The notes under the pieces were generated by a model. The model saw nothing but the letters and a program-made list of their open reading frames with translations, had not been told where the DNA came from and did no database searches. A stretch of DNA of 64,000 nucleotides from an uncultured Flavobacteriaceae bacterium. GTDB lineage: Bacteria > Bacteroidota > Bacteroidia > Flavobacteriales > Flavobacteriaceae. Positions 1 through 9,673 of this stretch are shown in pieces. Location of the stretch: NCBI GenBank assembly GCA_947494205.1, contig CANLUH010000006.1:124001-188000 (forward strand), in the 5' to 3' direction. Position 1 is the stretch's first letter; each line of letters begins with the position of its first letter. Position numbers and translations under genes: made by a program.

Positions 1-171
1 TTTTGAATATTGACGAATATTTGCTTCATAAATAATAGCACTTTCCATCATCTCGTTAGATACTGGAGCAATTGTTTGCGCTATTGCTTCTGGTTGTTTT
101 TCTGTTTTTTTATCTTCTTTACACGCTATAATCGCTACAGCTATAATGAATAATCCTATTATTTTTTTCAT
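1..171 (-). CDS. GH13 alpha-amylase family lipoprotein, partial (N-terminus only)
   Basis: Only the first 57 codons lie in the window; the gene continues past position 1. The start ATG is at 171-169, two bases after the stop of the upstream amylase gene, so it is the last visible member of the minus-strand maltodextrin operon. Residues 1-16 form a hydrophobic signal followed by Cys17 (IIAC), a lipoprotein processing site. After a Lys/Gln-rich linker the segment IIYEANIRQYS matches the first beta-strand of the GH13 amylase barrel. The catalytic residues are outside the window, so the specificity is unknown. The GH13 call rests on this strand and on the operon context. Confidence 0.7.
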   Translation of the reverse strand, partial: MKKIIGLFIIAVAIIACKEDKKTEKQPEAIAQTIAPVSNEMMESAIIYEANIRQYSK

Positions 172-173
172 GC

Positions 174-1844
174 TTAATTCGTTTTTTCTAGTAATACAAT
201 ATCAAATTCTGAAGTGATTGAGACACTTCCATTTTCAACTTTAGCCGTTTGATTAGAATAAAAATCACGCAATACTGTACCGTCTTTAAATGTTGATGCT
301 ACGTTTATTTCTTTTTTACCTTTATTTAAGTCTAAACCAATAACAACAGTATCGTTAAAAATGCCTTTTGTGTATGTTCTAGAAAACACATACGGTTCTT
401 GTTGTAACATTTGGTGTCTTCCTGCTCCTACGGTTGGGTGGTTTTTTCTAAATTGTCCTAAGGTTAGCCAGTGTTTAAAAATGGCTTTAGTTTCGGCATT
501 AGTTTCTAAGTCTTCCCAATTCATAAACGAACGTAATGTAGCATCTCCTTCAGTACCCTCTATTGTTAAATCTCTAGCCAATTCATCTCCATAATACACT
601 TGAGACGTTCCTGGAGATAATAATAAACGTGTTGCAGCTTCATAAGGTTTTACTCTGTCTTTATCAAAAGGTTGCCCGTCGTCATGAGAACTTAAATAGT
701 TAAAAGTTCCAGAACCTTTTAAGCTTGTGTTTAATATACTGTCGTAGCGTTTAAATTGTTGTTCGTATGTTCTTTGCGCTGCGTTCCATTTAAATTCAAA
801 ATTGATTAAGCTATTAAATGCGTCATCAAAATAGTTTACTTTTTTATCACCATAATCGTAAATAGTACCACCAGAAATTCCGTAGTTATAAACTTCTCCT
901 ACTAAATAAAACGCATTATCATCTAAAACAGCAGTTGCATTATTTTGTTTCCATTCTTCAAAAGCATAATCACACACTTTTCTAAACTCTTGCCAAACGT
1001 ATTCTTCCGTATGTTTTACAGTGTCTACTCTATAACCATCTATACCATATTCTGTAATATAATCGGTAAGCCATTTCATAATATAAAATCGTGGTGCTCT
1101 TGGGTATCCTGTACGTTTAAAAAAAGCGTCTAATTCTGCTACTTCTTCTTCATAACGGCCTTCTTTTTTCCATTTTTCAACTAATTGAGGTGGCAATGCA
1201 ACTGGGTCGTCACTCTCCGTTTTTATATCTGGAAGATTTTTTACCAAAGCACAAGTCACTGTATTTTCATAATTAGTAAATTTACAAGTTGGGGTCTCTC
1301 TCACCCACTCTTCTGGCCAAACTGGATCTTTATCTGTTACTGGACCCGTATGGTTTATTACAGCATCTAAAAGAATTCTAATCCCATTTTTATGCGCTGC
1401 TGCGACTAATGCTTTTAAATCTGCTTTTGTACCATAATTAGGGTCTATTGCTGTCCAATCTTTAGTCCAATACCCATGAAAGCCATAAGTAACGCCAGAG
1501 CCTTCATCTACTGCTCCGTGTACTTGTTCTACAATAGGTGTCATCCAAATGGCGTTAATACCTAAATCGTTAAAATAGCCTGACTCAATTTTTTCTGTAA
1601 TGCCTTTTAAATCTCCGCCCTTAAACCCTCTTAAAACTGCTGTTTCTTTAGTTCTATCAAAATTAACATCGTTTGCTTTGTCTCCATTATTAAAACGGTC
1701 TGTTAATAAAAAGTAAAGGTTAGCGCCTTCCCAAACAAATGGAGTTACTTGTGTTTTTTCTTGTTGTTGTTGTTCTACTTTCTGTTCCGCTTTACAGCCT
1801 AAGTTTAAGCAAACAATGACTAATACTATTAAAAATTTTCTCAT
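174..1844 (-). CDS. Secreted GH13 alpha-amylase lipoprotein
   Basis: Alpha-amylase acting on starch or maltooligosaccharides at the cell surface or in the periplasm. A signal peptide ends in LNLGC with lipidation at Cys17. The barrel starts near residue 40. Family residues are visible: the nucleophile Asp274 in GYRVDTVKH, the acid Glu317 in YLVGEVYN, and the HDD transition-state Asp near 388 in SSHDDG. VINHTG near residue 163 is conserved region I. At 556 aa it has no room for extra binding domains beyond the C-terminal beta domain. It is followed after 2 bp by another GH13 lipoprotein gene and preceded after 9 bp by the esterase-GH31 gene, so it is operonic. Exact specificity cannot be read from sequence. 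Confidence 0.92.
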   Translation of the reverse strand: MRKFLIVLVIVCLNLGCKAEQKVEQQQQEKTQVTPFVWEGANLYFLLTDRFNNGDKANDVNFDRTKETAVLRGFKGGDLKGITEKIESGYFNDLGINAIWMTPIVEQVHGAVDEGSGVTYGFHGYWTKDWTAIDPNYGTKADLKALVAAAHKNGIRILLDAVINHTGPVTDKDPVWPEEWVRETPTCKFTNYENTVTCALVKNLPDIKTESDDPVALPPQLVEKWKKEGRYEEEVAELDAFFKRTGYPRAPRFYIMKWLTDYITEYGIDGYRVDTVKHTEEYVWQEFRKVCDYAFEEWKQNNATAVLDDNAFYLVGEVYNYGISGGTIYDYGDKKVNYFDDAFNSLINFEFKWNAAQRTYEQQFKRYDSILNTSLKGSGTFNYLSSHDDGQPFDKDRVKPYEAATRLLLSPGTSQVYYGDELARDLTIEGTEGDATLRSFMNWEDLETNAETKAIFKHWLTLGQFRKNHPTVGAGRHQMLQQEPYVFSRTYTKGIFNDTVVIGLDLNKGKKEINVASTFKDGTVLRDFYSNQTAKVENGSVSITSEFDIVLLEKTN

Positions 1845-1853
1845 TGATTTTAT

Positions 1854-4800
1854 TTAAAATTTTATTTTAGCTTTTATGGCTTCGGAAGTTTCCCATTGCA
1901 TCGGAAATGTTATCGTTTTGGAATTAGCATCCCAATTAAATACCACTTTATTTCCGTTAATTTTTATACGTTTAGGTTCTTTTTCTATATTATGAAGCAC
2001 TACAGAAATGTATTTTATAGACGCTGAATACTTTGCCCCCAATTCAGCTTCAAACGCTACTATTAATTCTCGTTTTTTAGTTTCAGCCTTAAACGTTAAT
2101 AATTCGTATTGTTGCTTTTTGTAGGCTTGCGATGTTTCTCCATCATCATTATAAAGTTCTCTTGTACTTTCTTTAACTGAAGCATCGTAATAGTAATGTA
2201 AATCGAATGTATTACCCTCGTATTCGGTAGTACTTTGCATGGGCTTAGCCATTGGTATAAATGCACCTCCTCTTACATAAGTAGGAATTGTATTTTCGTT
2301 AGTACTAATCGTTTGTGTTTGTCCGCCATTCACTTTTTTACCCGTATAAAAGTCGAACCAATTATTGGTTTTCGGGAAATACATCTCTACTGTACTTACA
2401 CCTTGCTTTACTACTGGTGTTACTAAAATATCTTTTCCCCATAAATAGGTAGACGCGTTGGTGAGTAATGCTTTGTTGTTTGGTTCTTCAAATAATAAAG
2501 GTTGCATTAATGGGCTACCTTGTTTACTATTATAAAAGGCCATGGTGTAATTATATGGCAGTAATTTATAACGTAATTCTATCGCTTCTTTAGCTAATGC
2601 TTTTGCTTTTTCAGACCTAAATACAGGTTCTGCTGGAACTTCTTCTTGTGCATGCGGCCTGTAAATAGGCTGAAACACACCATATTGTAACCAACGTACG
2701 TATAATTCGTCATCTAAATTTGAGCCTGCAAACCCACCTAAATCACTATGCATATAGGCTAATCCTTGCATGGTCATTTGCAGCGCTATTTCTGTTTGGC
2801 TTTGTAAACCTCCCCAAGTTCTGTTAACGTCTCCAGACCAAGGAATCATACCAAAACGTTGAGATCCTGCCGCTCCAGCACGCATTAAAATAAATGGGCG
2901 TTTATTAGAGAAGTCTTTTTTATAACCGTCTTGAATTAAACGTGCCCAATCGTGTCCGTAAATATTATGGACTTCATCGGCTGTTCCCGTTGCATGTAAT
3001 AGTTTCGATGGGTGTACTTCTGGCTCTCCTAAATCTCCCCAAATACCATCTACTCCTAAATTAGCGATGTCTTTATAAATATTCCAAAACCATTGTTTGC
3101 CCTTAGGGTTATAAATATCGATGAGCCCTGTATTACCAAAATAAAAATCAAACCGATACGGATTACCTACAGAATCTTTTGCTAATACTTCTTGTTCTAC
3201 GGCATCTTCCCAACGTTTAGAGGTCGTTAACACAAAAGGTTCTGTTATAACAATTGTTTTTACACCTTGCTTTTTAAAATTAGCGGTCATGGCTTTCATA
3301 TCTGGGAACGAATCGGTGTGCACTTGAAGATTCCCCATTGTTCCTTTCATTTCTTTACCAAACCAATACAAGTCTAATATTACAGCATCTACAGGTATTT
3401 TTTCTGCTTTAAATTTAGCTATTACAGCTTCTGTTTCTGCTTGCGAATGGTAACCAAATCGGCTTGCAAAGTTACCTAATGCCCAACGTGGTGGTATAGG
3501 TTGTGTTCCTGTTAAACTAGTATAGTTTTTAAGTAAATCTAACCAGGATTCTCCTACTACAACTTGATAGGTTTTTCTTCCAGAAATTGTTTCGTAGGTT
3601 AAAGTATTATCTTGTTTACTGTCTAAATCTAAAAAACCTATGGGCGCATTATCAAAATGAATCATGTAGCGTTTAGAAGATAATACAATTGGCAATGTAA
3701 AGTTCATTAACTTACTCTCTGTTTCGTAACCGTAATGTGCTTTATTATATAGTTCTAAACGGTGTCCGCGACGATTCATTCCTAAAGCTCTTGCGCCTCC
3801 ACCATACAATACTTCGTCTTTATTAAGATTAAATTGAATGGTTTCTAAACTATCATTTCTAACATAACCTTTTTTCTCTGAAATAACCTTTTCTCCGTTG
3901 TGCCAATACGAGATATTAAAAGGATTCTTTTTGATTAAAACAGATAAACCTTTGCTTTTAAATAATAGTAAAGAGTCATTTTCTTTATAAGAAACACCAG
4001 AGAATGTAGATTTTAAAACCACTGCATGTGACTCTTTATTTTTATTTACTTCTCCTTTGGGAACAAATGTTGTTTCTGCAATTTTTGGCGCATAGAATTT
4101 TATATGGTAAGCTCCATCTGAGACATTAATATGTAATTGATTATTGGTAAATTCAGCATCTACAAATGTTCTTTCTTTAATCGCATTAGGAAATAACCAT
4201 AAGATTGTTTCTTCAAAGTTATTCCTCCAAAGTTCTTCATTGTGTTTTCCATTAGGAACAACTTTCGACCGTATATTTCCTATCGGAAAACCTTGAGTTT
4301 TTAAAATATTAATCATACTGTTCATACCATCTACAGTTTGATTAATTTCTTTGTAAGTTGTATTGTTTCCTTCTTTACCTCCTGCTAAAAAATATATTTT
4401 CGAATCTTTAACATTTCCTTGTTCTTTGGAAAATTCATTGATTTCGGGAGCGAACCAAAATGCTGGAGAATACACTCCTACTTTTCCAAAAACCTCTGGA
4501 TATTTTAATCCCCCATAATGCGAAATCAATCCGCCCATAGAGCTTCCAATTATTCCTGTGTTTTTTTTCCCTGTTCGTGTTTTATAGTTCCGATCAATAT
4601 AAGGTTTTAGCGTATTAACTATAAACTCAAGATAAGCTTCACCTTCACCTCCTCCATATTTTTCATTTGTCCATGGTGAATACTCGTCTAATCGTTTTGA
4701 ACCTCCATTATCTATTCCAACAACAATTAGTTTTAAATTCTTTTCATTAAATAACTTATTCAATGTTTCATCAACACTCCATTCTCCTGAAAATGATGTA

Positions 4801-5336
4801 TTAGCATCAAAAAGGTTTTGACCATCGTGCATGTATACAACTGGATAAGATTCATTAGATTTTTCATAACCTGGAGGTAGATATAACCACACTCTACGCT
4901 TTCTATTTAGTTGTGGTATTTCAAAGTCTTTTGCTAAAACGGTAACATTTTTACTTGCTGTAGTATTTATTTTTTTATCAAATAAATTATCCCATCCTAC
5001 AATTTTTACTTTAAGTGTATCATTTAATTTATTAAAAGTATAACTGCGGTTTTCAATACTTAGCCCTTTCATGTCGCATTCAACTGAATTCCATGAGCCT
5101 TGAGTAAATTTATATTGTATTTGTTTTAACTCTTTGGGTAATGTAATCGTATAATGATCATTTTTATACTCAAGTTTGTATTCTTTTTTCCCTCCAGACC
5201 AACCTTCAAAATCTCCAGAAATAAAAATAGACGCATTTTTTGGAGTTCTCTCAGGAAGTTCTTCAACAATAATAGTTACCTGGGCAGAAAGACTAAACTC
5301 AATAAATAAAGTTATTATGAAAATAATTTTTTTCAT
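1854..5336 (-). CDS. Exported esterase - GH31 alpha-glucosidase fusion
   Basis: A two-enzyme protein of 1160 aa. A signal peptide (ends SLSAQ, about residue 19) is followed by a short beta-rich module with ISGDFEGWSG that resembles a glycogen/starch-binding fold (20-105). An alpha/beta-hydrolase esterase of the Esterase D/Fes type follows (about 130-390), with nucleophile Ser266 in GSSMG and a probable catalytic His365 in NGKHNE. The GH31 part runs from about 395 to 1160, with nucleophile Asp768 in GIWGDLGEPE and acid/base Asp836 in PWSGDVNRTWGG. A normal exported GH31 enzyme would begin near residue 395, so the esterase looks added at the N-terminus. Neighbours are GH13 genes on both sides, which fits alpha-glucosidase action on maltodextrins. 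The esterase substrate is unknown; acylated glucans are an inference. Confidence 0.88.
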   Translation of the reverse strand: MKKIIFIITLFIEFSLSAQVTIIVEELPERTPKNASIFISGDFEGWSGGKKEYKLEYKNDHYTITLPKELKQIQYKFTQGSWNSVECDMKGLSIENRSYTFNKLNDTLKVKIVGWDNLFDKKINTTASKNVTVLAKDFEIPQLNRKRRVWLYLPPGYEKSNESYPVVYMHDGQNLFDANTSFSGEWSVDETLNKLFNEKNLKLIVVGIDNGGSKRLDEYSPWTNEKYGGGEGEAYLEFIVNTLKPYIDRNYKTRTGKKNTGIIGSSMGGLISHYGGLKYPEVFGKVGVYSPAFWFAPEINEFSKEQGNVKDSKIYFLAGGKEGNNTTYKEINQTVDGMNSMINILKTQGFPIGNIRSKVVPNGKHNEELWRNNFEETILWLFPNAIKERTFVDAEFTNNQLHINVSDGAYHIKFYAPKIAETTFVPKGEVNKNKESHAVVLKSTFSGVSYKENDSLLLFKSKGLSVLIKKNPFNISYWHNGEKVISEKKGYVRNDSLETIQFNLNKDEVLYGGGARALGMNRRGHRLELYNKAHYGYETESKLMNFTLPIVLSSKRYMIHFDNAPIGFLDLDSKQDNTLTYETISGRKTYQVVVGESWLDLLKNYTSLTGTQPIPPRWALGNFASRFGYHSQAETEAVIAKFKAEKIPVDAVILDLYWFGKEMKGTMGNLQVHTDSFPDMKAMTANFKKQGVKTIVITEPFVLTTSKRWEDAVEQEVLAKDSVGNPYRFDFYFGNTGLIDIYNPKGKQWFWNIYKDIANLGVDGIWGDLGEPEVHPSKLLHATGTADEVHNIYGHDWARLIQDGYKKDFSNKRPFILMRAGAAGSQRFGMIPWSGDVNRTWGGLQSQTEIALQMTMQGLAYMHSDLGGFAGSNLDDELYVRWLQYGVFQPIYRPHAQEEVPAEPVFRSEKAKALAKEAIELRYKLLPYNYTMAFYNSKQGSPLMQPLLFEEPNNKALLTNASTYLWGKDILVTPVVKQGVSTVEMYFPKTNNWFDFYTGKKVNGGQTQTISTNENTIPTYVRGGAFIPMAKPMQSTTEYEGNTFDLHYYYDASVKESTRELYNDDGETSQAYKKQQYELLTFKAETKKRELIVAFEAELGAKYSASIKYISVVLHNIEKEPKRIKINGNKVVFNWDANSKTITFPMQWETSEAIKAKIKF

Positions 5337-5337
5337 C

Positions 5338-7263
5338 TTATTTCAATTTTGTTGTTAGTAAGGTTACTCCTTTAGAGCTAATCGCTATTTGATTTGTAAA
5401 AATTACTTCTTTTCCTGTAATTATATCTTTTACCATCTTCCCTTCCAATCCAATTTCATTCACCATATCTGTACTTACAAAAGTTCGTTCTGACTTGTTT
5501 AAAATAATCATTACAACCTCATCGTCTAAGATTCTAAATAAGATATATAAACCTTCTTGGGGTGCAAAATGAATCGTTTTCCCTTCATGCATTGCTTTGC
5601 TTGACTTCCTATAGTTCAGTACTTTTTTTAAAAAAGATTGCATATCTTTTTGATCTTCGGATAATCCTTCTCCTGTAAATGCATTTACTATATCTCCATC
5701 CCAACCTCCTGGAAAATCAGTTCTTATTAAACCATGATCTCCTGGTTTTTCAAAATCTTCCATTAAAATTTCTGTCCCATAATACAATTGAGGTGTTCTT
5801 GGCATCATCAAATAGTAACCCAATGCCATTTTTGTTTTTGCAATGTCTCCTTTCAACTGAGTAAAGATTCTACTCATATCATGATTGTCTGGAAATATCA
5901 TAATATCTTTTGGGTTGTTATATGCAAAATCATTTGCCAATCCTTCATAAATCTTCACCAATCCTTTGTCCCAAGATTCTTCTTCATTTAATGCCTGAAC
6001 TACCAAACTTTGCATCGCAAAATCCATGGTTGATCGCAGATTAGAGTCATATCCATCCTTATTTACTTTTCCATCTTGCCAATAAGAAATTAATAATGGA
6101 TTGTAACTCCACTCTTCTCCTACAATATTAAAGTTTGGATACTCTTTCATAATAGCTCCTGCCCAATTAGACATGAAGTCTTTATCTGGATACGGGTATG
6201 TATCTTGACGGATTCCTCCTAAGCCTAAAGTTTCAATCCACCAAATACTATTTTGAGTGATATAGTTTGCCATAAAAGGGTTCCGTTGGTTTAAATCGGG
6301 CATTGATTCTACAAACCAACCGTCGGACATTCCTTCTTTATCAATTTTTGAAGCATACGGATCTTGGTTACTTGTTCTTCTATGATTCGAAAATTTTGTC
6401 TGTTTCCAACTCCAATCTTTAATATTATCTTCATAATTCTTTTGATAATTCACCCAATCTTTAAAAGGTAAATCTTTCATCCACCAATGTTCTAATCCAC
6501 AATGATTAGCAACTTGATCCATAATAATTTTAATTCCTTTTTTGCGACCTTCATCAGCCAATTGTCGATACTCTTCTAGTGTTCCAAAACGAGGGTCTAC
6601 TTGGTAAAAATCCGTCATCGCATATCCGTGATAAGAACCTTTCTTCATATCATTGGTAATTAATGGACTTGACCAAATTGCAGTAAAGCCCATATCTGAT
6701 ATATAATCTAAATGCTTAGTAATTCCAGTAATATCACCACCATGACGCGCATAGTTATCTTTTCTGTTTACGCCATTTTCGTTAAGGTTCTCGAATTTAT
6801 CATTCGCAGAATTAGCATTTGAAAATCGATCTGGAGTAATTAAATAGATTACATCTGAACTATTAAAACCTACATATTCTTCTGCAGATTTCTCTCTTAA
6901 TTTTAGTTCATAAGTCTGTTTTAGTTCACTACCATTTTCTAACGTAAAAACGATATTGAATTTCCCAGCTGGAGTTGAATCTCCAATTTCAATATCTAAA
7001 AAAAGATAATTTGGACTTTTTGCTTTGTGTTGTTTTTTAATGGTAACTCCAGGATATGAAATCGCTGCTGTTCCAGTACCTATATTTGGATGTTTTACCA
7101 ACAACTGTAATTGATTATTCTCAAAACCAACCCACCAATTTGGTGGCTCAACACGTTCAATATCTTTTAATATTTCAGTGATTATTAAGGCTTCTTTTTC
7201 CTTCTCACATGAAGTTAAAAACAGGCCTCCACTCAATATAAAAAGGTAGATTAGTTTTTTCAT
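5338..7263 (-). CDS. SusA-like neopullulanase/cyclomaltodextrinase (GH13) lipoprotein
   Basis: A 641-aa GH13 enzyme with a lipoprotein signal (LTSC, Cys19). The N-terminal beta domain (about 38-125), with PPNWWVGFENNQLQLLVKHP, is typical of the Bacteroidota neopullulanase/cyclomaltodextrinase group. Catalytic residues are visible: nucleophile Asp354 in GIRQDTYPYP, acid Glu383 in VGEEWS and Asp462 in PDNHDMSR. It probably cleaves linear or cyclic maltodextrins after import through SusCD. It is separated by one base from the esterase-GH31 gene and by 19 bp from the GH65 gene, so it is part of the same operon. Pullulan versus cyclodextrin preference cannot be told from sequence. Confidence 0.9.
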   Translation of the reverse strand: MKKLIYLFILSGGLFLTSCEKEKEALIITEILKDIERVEPPNWWVGFENNQLQLLVKHPNIGTGTAAISYPGVTIKKQHKAKSPNYLFLDIEIGDSTPAGKFNIVFTLENGSELKQTYELKLREKSAEEYVGFNSSDVIYLITPDRFSNANSANDKFENLNENGVNRKDNYARHGGDITGITKHLDYISDMGFTAIWSSPLITNDMKKGSYHGYAMTDFYQVDPRFGTLEEYRQLADEGRKKGIKIIMDQVANHCGLEHWWMKDLPFKDWVNYQKNYEDNIKDWSWKQTKFSNHRRTSNQDPYASKIDKEGMSDGWFVESMPDLNQRNPFMANYITQNSIWWIETLGLGGIRQDTYPYPDKDFMSNWAGAIMKEYPNFNIVGEEWSYNPLLISYWQDGKVNKDGYDSNLRSTMDFAMQSLVVQALNEEESWDKGLVKIYEGLANDFAYNNPKDIMIFPDNHDMSRIFTQLKGDIAKTKMALGYYLMMPRTPQLYYGTEILMEDFEKPGDHGLIRTDFPGGWDGDIVNAFTGEGLSEDQKDMQSFLKKVLNYRKSSKAMHEGKTIHFAPQEGLYILFRILDDEVVMIILNKSERTFVSTDMVNEIGLEGKMVKDIITGKEVIFTNQIAISSKGVTLLTTKLK

Positions 7264-7282
7264 GATTTCTTCTTATTGTCAG

Positions 7283-9589
7283 TTATACCGTTACTAGACT
7301 ATTAGGTACTACAGTTACTAATTTATCATTAACAAGAATTGTCAATTCATCATCACTATCCACTTCGAACTTCGTTCCATCTTGCGAAACGTTTACAGTT
7401 AACACTTGATTTCTAAAATTCACTTTAAACGAATAGCCTTTCCATTGTTTTGGGATTTTTGGTGTAAACGACAACATATTATTTTTAACACGCATACCAC
7501 CAAAACCTTCTACTATACTCATCCACGTTCCTGCCATTGAGGTAATGTGTAATCCTTCTTCTACTTCACAATTATAATCGTCTAAATCTAAACGAGAGGT
7601 ACGTAAATAGAATGTATAGGCTTGGTCCATTCTATCCAATTTTGCTGCTTGTATACTATGCACACATGGTGATAGTGAACTTTCATGAACTGTAAAAGGT
7701 TCGTAAAAATCGAAATGACGTTGTAACTCTTCTTGTGAAAAATCGTCTTCAAAAAAGTAAAACCCTTGTAAAGTATCGGCTTGTTTTATGTACGGGGAGC
7801 GTAAAATTCTATCCCAACTCCATTTCTGATTTATTGGGCGTTGTGTTGTATCTAAATCGGCAACTGTTATGAGTTCTTTATCTAAAAATCCATCTTGTTG
7901 TAAATACACTTGGTGTTCTTCAGAATAAGGAAAATACATAGTATCGGCAACGGCTTTCCATTGCGCTAATTCTGATTCTGAAATTTTTGTTTTTGCAATA
8001 ATTCTATTATAATCTGCTTTGTGATTTGATTGAACGGTATTTATGTTTTCTAAAGCATAGTCGATACACCATTTTGCAATATAGTTTGTATACCAGTTAT
8101 TATTAATGTTGTTTTCGTACTCATTTGGTCCCGTAACTCCTAAAATAACATACTTGTTTTTTGCTGAAGATAATGTAGCACGTTGCTGCCAAAAACGTGC
8201 AATACCTATTAAAACTTCTAAGCCTTTTTCTGGTATGTAACTGTAATCTCCTGTGTAACGATAATAGTTATAAATAGCAAAGGCTATGGCTCCGTTTCTA
8301 TGAATTTCCTCGAATGTAATTTCCCATTCGTTATGGCATTCTTCACCATTCATAGTTACCATTGGATAAAGTGCTGCGCCATTAGTAAATCCTAATTTAG
8401 CTGCATTTTCAATAGCTTTATCTAAATGGTTATATCTGTATTCTAGAAGGTTTCTTGCGACCTCTTGATCTTTGGTTGCCATGTAAAAGGGAATACAATA
8501 GGCTTCGGTATCCCAATAGGTACTTCCGCCGTACTTTTCGCCTGTAAATCCTTTTGGCCCAATATTTAAGGTAGCATCTTTTCCTGAATAGGTTTGATTT
8601 AAGTGAAATATATTAAAGCGGATACCTTGTTGCGCTTTTACATCGCCATCTATAGTAATATCTGCCATATTCCACACATTTGCCCAACTTGCTTTTTGTT
8701 GATTTAAAAGTGTATTGAAGCCTAATTGTGTTGCTTGATCTAAAGCTTGTTTAGCTACAGCTATTAATTCTGTTTTATCGTGATTTCTGTCTACAATATA
8801 GCCTCCAAACTTTTGAATAGTATAGGTTTCTCCTTGTTTTACATTATGCTCATAACTAAAAGAGGCAAAGTTTGCATCTGCTTTTATCTTCGGTTCTATT
8901 AATAATGAGTTATCATTAATAAATACTTTAGATTCCATGAATGTACAGGTATAAAAATCTGTTTTCATGGTTTTAGCCTGAATAAATGCTTGGTGATTTT
9001 CGTGACTTACATTTATAGTGTCCCAAAATTTATCGTCCCAGTTTGTATCTTCATTTGTTATACCTGAATCTAAATACGGTTGAAATGAAATTGTCGCCTC
9101 TCCGTTTAATGGTTTTACGGAATAGGTAATAGCGCCTAATGTATCGATATCTAAACTTAAAAAGCGTTTGGTTTTTACTTCTAGTTCTATACCATTATTT
9201 AGCGTTGCAACAAAGCTTCTAGATAACCACCCTTCTTTCATATTTAATTCACGACGGAAGTTATCTACTGTTTTACAAGTAAATAAATCTAAAGATTCAT
9301 TATTTACTATAACATTTATACCAATCCAATTTGGCGCATTTAATACTTTAGCAAAGTATTCTGGATAGCCATTTTTCCACCATCCTACTTTTGTTTTATC
9401 TGGATAGTAAACACCAGCTATGTAACTGCCTTGAAATGTTGGTCCTGAATAATGTTCTTCAAAATTAGCACGTTGCCCCATGGCTCCGTTTCCAATACTC
9501 ATTAAACTTTCTGAAGATTTAACATGGTCTGGATTAAATCCTTCTTCTATTATTGACCAATTATCTGGTTTTATATAATCTAAATTCAT
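7283..9589 (-). CDS. GH65 maltose phosphorylase
   Basis: Cytoplasmic enzyme of 768 aa without a signal peptide, the usual length for GH65. It is predicted to split maltose (or another alpha-glucosyl disaccharide) with phosphate to beta-glucose-1-phosphate and glucose. The family general acid is Glu490 in TGPNEYENN, and the fold has the N-terminal beta-sandwich (about 10-260) followed by the (alpha/alpha)6 barrel with EEGLHITSMAGTW. A beta-phosphoglucomutase gene directly downstream is the standard partner that uses its product, which strengthens the phosphorylase call over hydrolase. Trehalose or kojibiose specificity cannot be excluded, but the amylase-rich context favours maltose. Confidence 0.9.
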   Translation of the reverse strand: MNLDYIKPDNWSIIEEGFNPDHVKSSESLMSIGNGAMGQRANFEEHYSGPTFQGSYIAGVYYPDKTKVGWWKNGYPEYFAKVLNAPNWIGINVIVNNESLDLFTCKTVDNFRRELNMKEGWLSRSFVATLNNGIELEVKTKRFLSLDIDTLGAITYSVKPLNGEATISFQPYLDSGITNEDTNWDDKFWDTINVSHENHQAFIQAKTMKTDFYTCTFMESKVFINDNSLLIEPKIKADANFASFSYEHNVKQGETYTIQKFGGYIVDRNHDKTELIAVAKQALDQATQLGFNTLLNQQKASWANVWNMADITIDGDVKAQQGIRFNIFHLNQTYSGKDATLNIGPKGFTGEKYGGSTYWDTEAYCIPFYMATKDQEVARNLLEYRYNHLDKAIENAAKLGFTNGAALYPMVTMNGEECHNEWEITFEEIHRNGAIAFAIYNYYRYTGDYSYIPEKGLEVLIGIARFWQQRATLSSAKNKYVILGVTGPNEYENNINNNWYTNYIAKWCIDYALENINTVQSNHKADYNRIIAKTKISESELAQWKAVADTMYFPYSEEHQVYLQQDGFLDKELITVADLDTTQRPINQKWSWDRILRSPYIKQADTLQGFYFFEDDFSQEELQRHFDFYEPFTVHESSLSPCVHSIQAAKLDRMDQAYTFYLRTSRLDLDDYNCEVEEGLHITSMAGTWMSIVEGFGGMRVKNNMLSFTPKIPKQWKGYSFKVNFRNQVLTVNVSQDGTKFEVDSDDELTILVNDKLVTVVPNSLVTV

Positions 9590-9610
9590 TTTTGTTCTTG
9601 TTAAATAAAA

Positions 9611-9667
9611 GACTTTTCTTTTCTGGTTTCACTTTCATTTGCATTTTTCTATTAGTATAGAAAAGTC
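9611..9667. repeat. Inverted repeat between GH65 and pgmB genes
   Basis: GACTTTTCT at 9611-9619 is mirrored by AGAAAAGTC at 9659-9667 with a 39-base spacer, filling most of the 84-bp gap between the two minus-strand genes. It could be a regulatory protein site or a weak RNA structure. No clear terminator U-run follows. Confidence 0.35.
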
Positions 9668-9673
9668 ATAAAA

